A stretch of DNA of 64,000 nt. Origin: Butyriboletus loyo (lineage: Eukaryota > Basidiomycota > Agaricomycetes > Boletales > Boletaceae). How positions within the stretch are numbered: the first letter of the stretch is position 1; the number at the start of each line of letters is the position of its first letter. Location: NCBI GenBank assembly GCA_038093515.1, contig JBBPSI010000022.1:148057-212056 (forward strand), read 5' to 3'. Both the position numbers and the translations under genes were made by a program. This document shows positions 1-11,281 of the stretch, piece after piece. A model generated the notes under the pieces. It ran no database searches. It was not told where the DNA came from and was given only the letters and a program-made list of their open reading frames with translations.

Positions 1-851
1 GTGCATACTAGTTGCGAGTGCCAACCATCGATGCTGAGCATTCTTTGCAATGCCCTCTTCTTCTGTTTGCTCCGAAGCAGAGACCGAACCACAAGGATAT
101 TCCGCGCCGATTCCAATACCTATCAAAAAGCTATGGATTGCGGTCGTGAGATGGTAGTCTGGTTATTGATGGAGTAATTTACCGGCAGGTAGAGAGCATG
201 GCAATCATTCCGCCGAAACTGCCATTTGCACCCGAAGAGGCGGCAGATAGGCCGGCGAAAACAGCGACGATGCCCGATGCAGTCATCTGATGACCTTATG
301 AGGAGAGTGTGAACATGGTTCCTGGATAGTTCTCACCATGCCAACTTTGCGGCCGAGCTTGTCGGATATCCAGCCAAAGGTCAACATACCTACCAGCATG
401 CCTAACGGCGACATTTCAGACGCCTGAAAGAGATGAGAGGCAGAGAGACGGAACCTGCGAAGCTGACACTGGAGAGTAAGTTGCTGTAGTTGTGTGCAGC
501 CAATGCGTCGGCACCATAAATGATGGTCAAGACTGCGAACGAGATGAATAGCCATATCAAAGGGGTCAGATAATGTGCGAGTGTCTCACGTGTATTGACT
601 ATGAACGTGATATTGAGCAGTGAATCATGCAGGGAGGGTGGACATACCCATTCCAATGACATTGTTGGAGTAACCTGGCGATGAACGAGATGAGTGCACA
701 TGACAGGCGATAATGGGTGAAGTGGGTACCGTCGGAAAACAAGGCGGTTCCGCAACTGTTTGAAGACGTGAGTGAATTCAGAGGGAATGGAGAAGGAAAC
801 ATACGCAAAGATGAGAGAGACTCTCGATAGACCTCCAACAGGCTCAGACAT
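1..851 (-). CDS. MFS permease (GIT1-like metabolite transporter), 5' part only
   Basis: Major facilitator superfamily membrane transporter, cut by the left edge of the window so only the N-terminal part is present. The start codon is at 849-851 and opens with MSEPVGGLSRVSL. After removal of short introns the conserved frames give ALFSDG, then GYSNNVIGM, then YGADALAAHNYSNLL, then VGMLTFGWISDKLGRK, which is the signature loop between the second and third membrane helices (GxxSDxxGRK). At the window edge the minus strand reads GAEYPCGSVSASEQTEEE, a motif I associate with the fungal GIT1-like group of glycerophosphodiester, phosphate and organic acid porters. The transported substrate cannot be read from the sequence. 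Exon ends inside this gene were not all fixed. Membership in MFS is secure; the subgroup is inferred. Confidence 0.82.
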
Positions 852-1246
852 GATGGGTGGGAGGGAAGGACAGAGACCAGCGCCAACCTCTGACTATGTG
901 CATCATTTCTGATACGTCCCCATTAGGACCAGACGTGACTAGAAAGAAGGGGGCAACTCTAATTAGACGGCGGCCATTGGCTAGCGAGTGGCAACGTTCG
1001 TGGGTCACCGGTCACCGGTTGAAAGGATTGCCAAGCTGTCTGTAATCATTCGTACCATCTGATAGTGCCTGTCACTGGGACACTGTGCAACATCGGCGGG
1101 CGTTGGGGCAGCAGAGAGCAAGGGAAGCTCCAAGGTACAGTTATACAGGAGCGAGCGGACGAACGTTGTTGAGTGCAGCTAGCTTAATTGACAGAACATG
1201 ACCGTGAAGACATAACGGCGGGGTACTATCCTATCATCCAAACGGA

Positions 1247-1254
1247 TATATAAT
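1247..1254 (+). promoter_or_regulatory. TATA-like element
   Basis: The octamer TATATAAT stands in the region upstream of the weak open frames at 1.38-1.96 kb and is followed by a CT/CA-rich leader typical of fungal transcript starts. It suggests a rightward transcript starting near 1.28 kb. The element is visible; its use is inference. Confidence 0.35.
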
Positions 1255-1382
1255 TCTTGCACTCGGGCCCCGCTACTAGTTCTCAGTACTCAGTAAGCAA
1301 CCCATATTCACAATCATATCCACCATCCCTCGCGACGAGTCTCCAATAACTCCACCGGAGACCCCGCCGAAACAACATCAAC

Positions 1383-1957
1383 TTGGTGCGTCAAGGAATT
1401 GGACGCACTCGACTTCATCTGAGAGAGGAAACTGGTCTGAAAGTACATGGCCATTCTAATCAATCTCTACTCTATTTTACAGAGGTGACGGCTTGGTTAT
1501 CGACTGCGTTGCAGACAGTAAGTCTATCAGAGGAGCCACGTTCCTGTTTGGTCAGATACCCTCAAGTCCTTGCCACTGGATCTTGCCCTACAATCATGCT
1601 TGCCCACAGATCTAGCGCAGTGACATCGCCCTTCTATTCGCAAAAGTCACCCCAAAAGCCTGTGACCACCGTCTCCGCCCCGGGACACCCTATGTCGTCT
1701 CCCCCATGTTTGGTGACGTTTCTGATGCCGAACCGCCATTGAAGAAGAGGTTACCAGTATCCCCACGTCCGTCGTCGAAGCACCGAAACAATCCCTCCCA
1801 ACCAATCCCTCTAGTAAGCGGTCCGGATTCTTCGTCCACGTGTTCAGAAAGACCGCGGCTTCCCGATGCTAATCATGTAACAGAGCGCGAAACTACTTCC
1901 CATTCCTCGTTGCGTGATCCCGTATCCAGTTTAGCAGACCTCACTCAACATGGCTAG
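1383..1957 (+). other. Possible short spliced gene, unrecognised
   Basis: Weak evidence for a gene reading rightward. A TATA-like element lies upstream at 1247, and a plausible intron runs from GTGCGT near 1386 to TTTTACAG near 1483. One frame between about 1620 and 1957 reads as a protein-like stretch (DIALLFAKVTP, then PGTPYVVSPMFGDVSD, then a Ser/Pro-rich tail) ending in TAG at 1955-1957. No convincing start codon joins these pieces and I recognise no family. It could be a fast-evolving small protein, a relic, or chance. The rest of 852-2982 holds no frame I would defend. Confidence 0.2.
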
Positions 1958-2982
1958 GTTGCTGAGCCTCCTAGTGGCGGCCTTGTACATCTTCCGCGGC
2001 AGAGGAAATGATGTCGGAAATGACTTTGAATTATCTTCACCGGTAGGCAACTGGGTAGGCATTTCTGGTTTACAATATTGGTCTGATCCCTCGGGTCTAT
2101 ACGTCCGAACCTACGAAGCGGACAGAGCAAGCCTTGCAAACGCCTCCTTCGATGTCGTGTTTACCAAAATATCGCCTCGTCCATATCGGCAGTCTCTCCC
2201 CAAATGCTTCTGTGGGTCATAGTTCCGTTGTGGCACCTCGAGGAGATAACTTATGTCCGAGAATCCCTTGCCTCCATTCGAATGCCCAAAGTCCGGCCAT
2301 TGTGCAGATCGAATACGACATTCTCTATCTTGGAGCAGGGTTGTGGTCTGTCGTGTGGTGATTTCTACCAAGACGGTCGTACATAATTTCATCTTGCAGA
2401 AGAAGTTGATGTAGAGGATGCAGCCATCGAGGGTGTCTGGCCACTAACGGCCACTGCCCACTAGATTCTCGTCTTCCAAACATGATTTTCCGATAACTGG
2501 CGCTTGGATGCATACACACGATCAGACATGTTCGTCTTGGATTATGCCATGCGTCGTGGTGCAGCATAGCTGCGTACTGCGGCACGATCTTCCGCCTCGC
2601 CCCGGCGTCCTTTGGTGACACTCTCGACCTGCAGGAGAACATGCATTGTGTGACTGTGTCGCCTCATGCAAATCTGTGCACGGCCTAGTCCGGACCGGGG
2701 AAGCGCCGGTGGTAAATCGTGATGCTCAAGTCAGAAAAAAAACTCAGAAAAGTGCATGGGGCTGCAGCGACGACGGACGCGAGGAGGAGTCGGGATCAGG
2801 ACGGGATTGGTTGGAGGGAAATGTTGTGGAGCGTGTCGGCCACACACAAATAAGGCAATTTAAAGTCCGCTGTTGGGATTCTCTTCCACCTTATTTTGTA
2901 GACGCTCTCTTCGCTCCCCACCGGTCCATCCCGCATTCTCTCCTTCACCCTCCTCGGACTGGTGTCCTTCAAAACTATTCAA

Positions 2983-5399
2983 ATGACGACCCCTCACGTT
3001 ATAGCTTCATCCTCGGGACATCATTCTCAATCCACCACTTCGAATGGCATCGTTGGCAATCATTTCCGCGTTGGCAAGAAAATCGGAGAGGGCTCTTTTG
3101 GCGTTGTATTTGAAGGTGCGCCCGTTCTAACCAACTCGTCGCCTCTTCCTCTTCCAGAAGGGCTGCTCCGTCGACTGGCTCTCTCAGTGGTGGGAGTCGC
3201 TGGAAGTAACGGGCGCTTGAATTCTCCACTGCGGAGATGACTGCCTATTGTTTGCTCTCTGGTCATGGAGATGCACTAGTCTTCCTAAGGTATACTGGAT
3301 GACCGTAAACTTCGCAAGATTGATGTCGCGTTGATGCCAAGTCCTTCTGCTCCATCTTACTCTTGTCCCATGATCGTTCGTCTTGAACTCAACGCTTCGT
3401 CTTCATAGGCACCAAGCTTCTGACAAATCAGCCCGTTGCCATCAAATTCGTAAGTCTCCGTTACCCCGAGGAGACAACTTTTTTGATCTCCGTGCTTTCT
3501 CATAGGAGCCACGAAAGTCCGATGCCCCGCAATTACGGGATGAATTTCGTTCCTATAGAACACTCAACGGGACATGTACGTATATTTCGCCCACCCTTTC
3601 TGTCCGTCGTTCAAGCTGTGGTTCCAGTGGGTGTTCCTCAAGTCCACCATTTTGGGCAGGAAGGACTCCATAATGTCCTCGTAATCGATCTGCTTGGTCC
3701 TAATCTCGAGGACCTCTTCGACATGTGTGGACGCAAGTTCACCATCAAGACGGTATGTATGGCAGCGAAGCAAATGGTGAGTGCTCTCGTCCTATTGTAC
3801 TTTCGTGTATGCGCGCGCAGTATGTCATGGGATCGTGATCGTCCTATCGTTCCTCGGTTATCCCCGAGTCTTTGCGCACTGTTTGACCATGTACTAATTA
3901 TACTTTAGATCACCCGCATTCAGTCAGTACACGACAAGTCACTCATTTATCGAGATATCAAACCCGACAACTTTCTCGTTGGCGTTCCTGGCACGAAAAC
4001 CGCCAACGTTATTCATATCATTGGTACGTACGCTTTCTCGCACCTGTTAGGATTTGTTATCCTTCAATCTACATCTACCCCACGGTTTCACGTTTATTTC
4101 GGTCGCATTGCCGTGATGGGCATCACCGGCAGATACGATCGCACGTTGTGATTCCCCTTGGACTCGCTGATCTGACTTTCGGGCTATCCAGATTTCGGCA
4201 TGGCGAAACACTACCGAGATCCAAAGACGAAGGTTCATATTCCATACCGTGAACGCAAGAGCCTGTCCGGCACAGCCCGGTACATGTCGATTAACACACA
4301 TCTTGGCCGTGAACAATCTCGCAGAGACGACCTAGAATCTTTGGGTCATGTGTTCATGTACTTTCTGCGGGGCGGCCTTCCCTGGCAAGGACTCAGGGCT
4401 GCAACTAACAAGCAAAAGTATGAGAAGATCGGAGAGAAGAAGCAGACCACCGTAATTTCGGAGTTGTGTGAAGGCTTTCCAGGTATGTCCGTCCCTGGTG
4501 CACCGCCATGTCACCACATTGCGCCCCTTATTCCTTGCAGAAGAGTTTGCCATTTACATGAATTACGTGCGAAAGCTTGGATTTGAGGAATCACCCGACT
4601 ACGACTTCCTCCGCGAGCTGTTCGCCAAGATTCTCAAGAATATCGGAGAACAAGATGATGGTATTTACGATTGGATGTTGTTGAACAACGGCAAGGGATG
4701 GGAAGCTGGTAATGTGTGTGATTCTGGCCCGGTCCCAAACCTTTACATAATAACTGTTTCCGACAGACGCCTTCCTCACTGTTGGCACAGGCACACGCAA
4801 CCGCGAATACCCCACATACACCTCGTCATCGGGACACCAATCGCCGACCTCGAGCTCCGGTAGCTGATCCTTCGACGCCATCGACACCCCTGGTTCTTAC
4901 TCCAACACCTGCTCACCATAAGAGTACTAGACGGCCTGGAACTCGCGAAGGTCATGGCACGCGAGATTCAATGACCCGCGGCGATGGCAATGCGCAGGTT
5001 ACAGTCCCTGTCAATAGACGGGTCAGCCAGACACCCCGAGATAGTCCAGGACTTTCATCTCACCCCTACGCTACTGTTCCCACCTCATCGGGTTATCGGT
5101 CCAATGGATATGGTAGGGCTTCTCCGGCTCCTCCAGCACAAGCGGTACTAGGCATGAATGGTGGCCCTGCTGGACGCACCGACGGATCCGATTCGTTCCT
5201 CTATGGGGCTCAAGCCCACGGTGGCAAGCACGCGGCTAATTCACGGGAGGATACTACTGCTGGTACGGTTCTTCGCGAAGGTATACATAGCCGAATGGCC
5301 GTGTTCGAAAGCCAGATGCGTGGGGCCGATGATATGGAGGATGACCGACACCCTAGGAAAAGAGGATTCCTTTCCAGCTTGTTCTGCTGCAGGGCATAA
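2983..5399 (+). CDS. Casein kinase I, membrane-anchored YCK type
   Basis: Serine/threonine kinase of the casein kinase 1 family. Exons 2983-3115, 3409-3449, 3506-3575, 3628-3776, 3909-4023, 4192-4482, 4541-4713 and 4767-5399 sum to 1605 bases and give 534 residues. The catalytic domain starts near residue 30 with the glycine loop IGEGSFGVV, then VAIKF (ATP lysine), YRDIKPDNF (catalytic loop), IDFGMA (DFG) and SGTARYMSI, the CK1 form of the activation segment. After residue 330 comes a basic, Pro/Ser/Thr-rich tail ending [10 protein letters not shown]. The terminal double cysteine matches the palmitoylated tails of yeast Yck proteins, so plasma-membrane anchoring is expected. The exon 7 donor at 4714 (GTGTGT) keeps this tail in frame; a competing donor at 4709 would not. 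The gene is intact. Confidence 0.95.
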
Positions 5400-6140
5400 A
5401 TCGACATTGATTGGTTCATCGGTTGGTTGGGATGCGCAGGTCGCACTTTCTTTTGGGACACTGGTAAGTTTTTTGTGCGTGTACAAGGCGGTGTGTTTGA
5501 TTGACTGAAGGTGCACATCAAGGTATGAGGTACTCGACGACAGGCGCACGATCTATCTTCCTATTGCTATCATACATGCTTATATACCTTGCCGAACTTG
5601 AAGGGAATCATGTCGCTTTCTTTCGCGGGTCGATGATATCCTCAACCCGTTTCATACCCTTGACGGTCGTTACCTAGCACTACCCTCGGCGTACGCTCCA
5701 TCTTTCTATGGCCCATGCGGGAAACTGGGGCCGTTTCATTGTTTATATCATGATGCTTGTGTATTGCGTATGCCTCTACATTATTCTGCTTTCGAGGTAC
5801 GATCGGATGGTCGGATTGATAGCATCCGCGTCTATCCGGTAATAATCGAATTTTTATTTGTTCAAATCTGGACTTGATCTGGACCCGATTTTATCAAGAA
5901 ACCGGCGAAACGTTGTGTGATAACCTAGAGCGAACAAGACATAACGTTATGTACAAGATGATCGATAACGGTGCGATAGCAAAAAATGATCATGGGTAAG
6001 TCTGCCTAATATAATCATACACTCGGCGCAAACGTGACAAGCGAAAACAACACGTTGGGAATGTCCGTGCGAGTCCGGGGTAATTCCCCCAAGTCCTACC
6101 CCAGTTCTTTCCACTCCTTCCTAGCTTGGTGGATGTCGTG
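5400..6140. other. Intergenic region between convergent genes
   Basis: These 741 bases hold the 3' ends of the casein kinase gene (from the left) and the small mitochondrial-type gene (from the right). I see AT-rich 3'-UTR-like sequence but no conserved frame, RNA gene or repeat. Confidence 0.6.
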
Positions 6141-6596
6141 TTAGGACTTGCCTGGTTTGGTGCTATCTGCATCCATGAGACCAAAACCGCCATGGCTGCC
6201 CCCCGTCTCTCCAGAAACCTTGGTGTTTCTTACGGCCGCACTCTCCCCGGCTGTACGCGTATTGGATGGATGGGTGAGAGACGAGCTGGTAGAGCCAAGC
6301 GCCTCTGGATTAGGTGTGGTCGTGGCACCAAAGTTGATGTAGGGTGCTGATGTGGGATAGGCCCCTGAGGGGACTTGATAGGGAGTATCGGAAGGGTCAG
6401 GCTCTGAGACGACGTATGTGCGCGTTCCAGAGGACGTGAGATGAGGCTCTGAGGAGCTGTCGACCTGTTTTTCGTATATCGGGGCGGGGGAGGATGGGGA
6501 AGGCGCCGTCAAGTGACTTGGCGCGCGGAGGGCGACGAAAGGGGAGTGGAATGCACGGATGAAGGCGCGGGGGAGGGAGGCGAGGAGGGGGGACAT
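6141..6596 (-). CDS. Small probable mitochondrial protein, unknown function
   Basis: Intronless frame of 151 residues starting at ATG 6594-6596. An upstream in-frame extension exists, but this start gives a classic N-terminal presequence: MSPLLASLPRAFIRAFHS is rich in Leu, Ala and Arg with no acidic residue and can form an amphipathic helix, so mitochondrial import is inferred. The remainder is polar and Ser/Thr/Pro-rich with two islands that look conserved, YEKQVDSSSEPHLTSSGTR and DTPYQVPSGAYPTSAPY. The first 60 residues carry most of the order; the C-terminal half looks unstructured and ends GFGLMDADSTKPGKS. No membrane span is seen. I cannot name a family. It converges on the casein kinase gene. 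Confidence 0.6.
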   Translation of the reverse strand: MSPLLASLPRAFIRAFHSPFVALRAPSHLTAPSPSSPAPIYEKQVDSSSEPHLTSSGTRTYVVSEPDPSDTPYQVPSGAYPTSAPYINFGATTTPNPEALGSTSSSLTHPSNTRTAGESAAVRNTKVSGETGGSHGGFGLMDADSTKPGKS

Positions 6597-6698
6597 GCTG
6601 GTTGTCAGGAGACGAGTGTGGGGCAGGAACCCGTGCGAAGGTTGGAGCACATGAGGATGACATAACCAATGGCCACGCACTCGCCGTTCATGGTGGTG

Positions 6699-6722
6699 GA
6701 CGACGACGACGACGACGACGAC
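6699..6722. repeat. (GAC)8 trinucleotide microsatellite
   Basis: Eight perfect GAC units lie about 100 bases upstream of the small mitochondrial-type gene start at 6596, in its likely promoter or 5' UTR. Length variation between strains is likely. Confidence 0.9.
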
Positions 6723-9111
6723 GAGTGAGCTATGAACTGCACCAGCTTTGGGTTGTTATCTGTCTGTAGCCGATTCCGCGGCTCAGCGGAGTTGGTGTTG
6801 TCGGCGCCGGGGTGGTTTGGTCCCTGAGAGCTCCGACGTCAATGACGAACGCCCACCCACATTTCCGACCTCGACGGCGCTGTGGCGTGGCCACTTGCAA
6901 CACGCCCTGCGTCATGTCCATCCTCCTTGCTTCTCGTGCGTGGACTGTGTATCCATGCGCAAATCGTCCGGACGCAACTCGAACGGCTAGGGCATATGAT
7001 TTGGCTAGCCGGTATATAACTGCTTCCTCGTCAGATCTTCAAACACGAGGTCGGGTTAATCGGGAAATGCTGTCGTACTTTTAACCATATCCGTTAATTT
7101 AGGGTTCTTGACGAGCCCGCTGTGTGGTCGTCGTTGATGACAAACGCCGTACCCCACTTGTGCCACTCGGTGTTAGTTCCGATCCCAAGGTTCGGTCTCA
7201 TACCTTTCGAGCAGCCATCTGATCCAGAGCGGGCTGGATCTAAGCTCTCCGCCTCAACTGCTGACCCACCACTTCAAACGACAGCCGTCAAATCATTTGC
7301 CAAGCAACAAGGAACAAGAGCGTAATCTCTCCATCCTCCGCGGGTCCTCGATGGTTTGAAACACTGTGCTGACATTACCGGAACTTGCCAGCTGCATCCA
7401 CTGCGTAGGTGCGTCTCAAACCGGGATCTGTTCAAGTCCTTGTAAGCACTGCGCTACCAAACCGGATGTTGTCCAAGTTCTGCTTCCTTCTCCAGTCCTC
7501 GGTCATGTTTCGGACTAAGCTCGCTCTACCTTCTGCGCGACGCAAATACCCGACATCATGGTGTGGAGCGAGCGACGCCGTATTCACCACTGACCGTTCG
7601 CTCCAACCCATGCCCTCAGTCATTCAAGGTTCAAAGGACGGCGAAATACGGCACACGATTGATGCGGCGATCATAGCTCTCGATCGGACTTCTGGAACGG
7701 ACTACGCCCACTCACCACACTTGGATATTTTTCATTCAAAAATGAGGTGGTCTGGCCACTTTCGACCGCCTCCATATCTCATATCAGTGGGCGTAACCGG
7801 GGATGTATCGCTAGGTCATTATCAGCCACTGGTTACAAAGCGCGTTTCCGTGTGAGTGGAGACCGTATCTTGCAAACGTTCGTGTATGTAGGTTGTCTCC
7901 TCATATGGAGTAAACAGTGATCAGACCAGACCTACATCACGAGGTGAACTCCGACCTTGGCTCCTTGCGCAAGTAGTTTTGGAGCGGCATCGATTTTTCG
8001 GTCCGCCTCGGCGATACCTTGATCGCCTACACGATTCAGAAGTCGCGCGCGCAGGTTTCTGGACCAGAATTAGTATTTTTTTAGATATCCAAACCTTCTT
8101 TCGGGTGTCTCAGGCTTATCCCGCACGGGGCACGATCACCTGGGTGATCCATAAACGTCAACTCTCGGGCCCGGAACCAAGGGCAGTGAGCATGCGATGG
8201 GTGTCCTCTTTTCCTTGCGCACCTGTACCGTGTGACAGCGGCGTCGTGCTCGCCTGCGGTGCGATGATGTGGGGCGGTATGCGTCCTGACGTAGTGTCTC
8301 ACAAACAAAAATTGATTGTGGCGGTTGTCCTGTGCGATCCATCCAGGGCTGCAGGTGATTGCTGGCGAAATATGGGTGAATTGTGACGGGCTGGTGTTCG
8401 GATCGAGGGGAGGCACTTTTGTCAGACTGGTATGTCGAGCATGTACATAAGGGCCGATTGCCGCGCTACGGCATGTCTCTGGCTACTCCAAAAGGCAAAG
8501 TCCTTTTTTGGTATCTGTCGTATATGAGAGTCGTCCAGTGGGTTGATTCCCTACCGCGACTACGATCGCGATCAGCTACATCTTCCCATCACGACGACTT
8601 CTGTCCTCGCACATTTCGCCATACGAATGATCCACACCCGTCGCTGTTGTTCCGACACCGCTTTAGGTGCCACATGCACACGAGGTCCTTCCTCTCCTGT
8701 CCATTAACTTAAGTCCACGGACATCACTCAGGTCAAGCTTGTGTTCTGCTCGGCACTTGTGTTACCGTCACCGCGGCTTCGCTTGCCTAATACTGCCCAA
8801 CCTAACCGATATTTCCCTGTTTCTTTGTCATGGCGCTCAAGACCGCTGCTCCGCATTCGATGTCTGGCTTCCAGAATTCCACACTCCTGTTACTCTGGCC
8901 AGGCGCTTTCCTATCCGATCTCTCCTCAAAGATCTCTCCTCCTTCCACTTTCACCACTCAAAATCTTCCCTGTCCGGTCCCTGTGTGCTAGATTGTCGGA
9001 AAGTCGATCCTGCGTTTTACTTCCGACTCCCGAATCCGTGAGCGTCTCTACGGAGGGTTTATAACGACTCCGTGCCTCCGTCTCTCTGCCCATCATCCCG
9101 ACGGACTGCCC
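6723..9111. other. 2.4 kb gene-sparse stretch upstream of the P450
   Basis: Several unrelated short frames cross this region on both strands but none shows a domain, consistent codon bias or splice-linked continuation that I recognise. No long terminal repeat, transposase or tRNA was seen. The last 400 bases are CT-rich and probably hold the promoter and 5' leader of the P450 gene. The rest could be a decayed mobile element or a fast-evolving locus. Confidence 0.5.
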
Positions 9112-11281
9112 ATGTACTCTTTTTCCACTCCAGACGCCTCCATGCTCATCGTAGCTGCTGGCATTGTGGGTACATCCCATCTCTCCACTCTTCATTCTCC
9201 TAACGTGTCCTCAAGGCTTGCCATCTAGTCTTTAACCGCTACGAGCCCGTCAACCCTCTCTCTCACATCGCCCTCCTCATCGTCGCTCCCGCCTTCTTGA
9301 CCCGCCTGCTTCTATTTAGCTTCCGTTCTGTCATTCGCGTTGTGGCATGCACTTACTTGCTCTATTATTCCACCATCCTCATCTCTGTACTCGTTTATCG
9401 ACTCTCCCCCTTTCATCCCCTTGCCAAGTATCCTGGACCCATCCCATGTCGCATCTCAAAGCTATGGATGGTTTGGGTTTCCTCGTCCGGGAAACAACAC
9501 AGATATTATCATGAACTGCACCAAAAGTATGGTGACGTCGTAAGAATCGGTAAGACGTTTCGTTTACGCCCTTTTTACTCTCTATCTGACTGTACAAACA
9601 TTAGGTCCCAATGAACTGTCCTTTTGCAATGTTGATGCAATTTCCCCTCTGATGGGACCCTTTGGTCTCCCCAAAGGACCGCGTACGGTAAATTTACATG
9701 TCTCGTCGAGCACCTGAATTTACTTGCTGTAGACTGGGACGGTCGTATGGCTGAGCAGACGAGCATCAGATCAATGATATCCTTACGAGATCCCGCGGAG
9801 CACGCGCGCCGTCGGAAGCCGTGGACAAGAGGTTTCAGTTCAGCTGCGCTAAAAGGTTACGAAGAGATCCTCGGCAAGAGGGTCTATGAGCTTGTGAGCG
9901 CACTTGAAAAGCAACAACAACCCGTCAACCTTGCTGAGTGGATCAGTCGCTTTACGTGAGCTCTCCCCCCTCTCTTTCCGCTTGTAACCTAATAGGACGT
10001 GCGTAGATTTGACTTTATGAGTGATATGGCGTAAGTTGTTCCTCTCGGGGATATTTTTTTGTCCTTATATTAATGTGTCGGGCAGGTTCGGGGGAGGCTC
10101 AAACATGCTGCGCGATGGTGATGAGGATAACACTTGGCACCTGCTGGAAAGCGGACTACCGTACGTACATTGATCGATGGTCGATTCAAGTGACGAGCGG
10201 ATTGGACTTCCAGACTCGCTTTGGTCCTGACCCACCTGCCGTGGTTAGGGAAATACTATGTTGGACTGCCTGGGTTAGGTGCAGACTTGAAGAAATTCCG
10301 CGCGTTCTGTCGGGAGCGCACGGCGCTCAGACGATCTCAAGGTTCTCAGTCCAAGGATCTATTCCACTACTTGGTATGTAGTTTTCAGAATGCTGTTAGG
10401 GTTCGAGGCTGAGTGTACGTGATCCATCTCAGATCGATGAAGCGGGGGTTGAACGCTCCCCTCCCACACTTGCGGAGGTCATTTCTGACGGTGTCCTGGC
10501 TATAGTGGCAGGATCGGACACCACTGCGACGACACTCAGCGCGTTATTTTGGGCTCTATTAAGCCACCCCACTGCTTATCGCCGACTCCAAGCGGAAGTT
10601 GATCGCTATTACCCTCCCGGCGAAGATACCTCATCCACCGCCCATCATCCGCAAATGAATTATCTCAGTGCCGTAATGTATGCTATTGCGCCTTTTGATG
10701 GCACTGAGTATAGTTAACATGGTGCCGTTTCAGTAACGAGACCCTCCGATTGTTCCCACCCATTCTCAGTGGAAGTCAACGTGGGGCGACCAAACGCAGT
10801 GGAGGAAGGGTAGTGGGTCCTTGGTAATTCATCGAGCCACTGTTATCACCATGCTTCTCATTCTTCTTCAACTTCCAGCTTTGTGCCGGAGGGAACAAAT
10901 ACTTTTGTTCATTTCTATTCTCTCCATCGCGATCCTCGTAACTTCTCGCCAATGCCAGACACTTTCTGGCCGGAACGATGGCTCTCTGGGGACGAGAGAA
11001 GGGCGTTGGGATACCCGGACTCAAATGACCCGGACAAGGTTCCGTTCAGGCATAATCCGGCGGCTTTCATCCCTTTCTCGATTGGGCCCGCGAATTGCGT
11101 TGGCAAGAATCTTGCGTATCAAGAGATGCGAACGGTTGTCTGCACGATGATGCAGTGTTTGGATTTCCGATTTGCGGATGGATATGACCCTGAATCCTGG
11201 GATCGTGAACTCAAGGACTATTTTTTGGCGGTGAAGGGCGAGCTACCTGTGGTCTTATCTCCACGGGCTTCGTGCATATGA
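9112..11281 (+). CDS. Cytochrome P450 monooxygenase
   Basis: Heme-thiolate monooxygenase, membrane-anchored in the ER. Ten exons (9112-9165, 9216-9549, 9605-9682, 9733-9955, 10007-10030, 10086-10160, 10214-10373, 10433-10677, 10734-10823, 10879-11281) sum to 1686 bases and give 561 residues. The N-terminus is strongly hydrophobic and followed by the proline hinge YPGPIP. The I-helix reads AGSDTTATT (oxygen activation), the K-helix NETLR (ExxR), and PDTFWPERW lies before the heme loop. The heme loop reads PFSIGPANCVG, with the cysteine ligand present and Ala where the textbook signature has Arg. The spacing PANCVGKN recurs in Agaricomycete P450 families, so this is probably not a defect. Exon 5 is only 24 bases. 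The substrate is unknown, and no neighbouring genes suggest a biosynthetic cluster. Confidence 0.95.
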
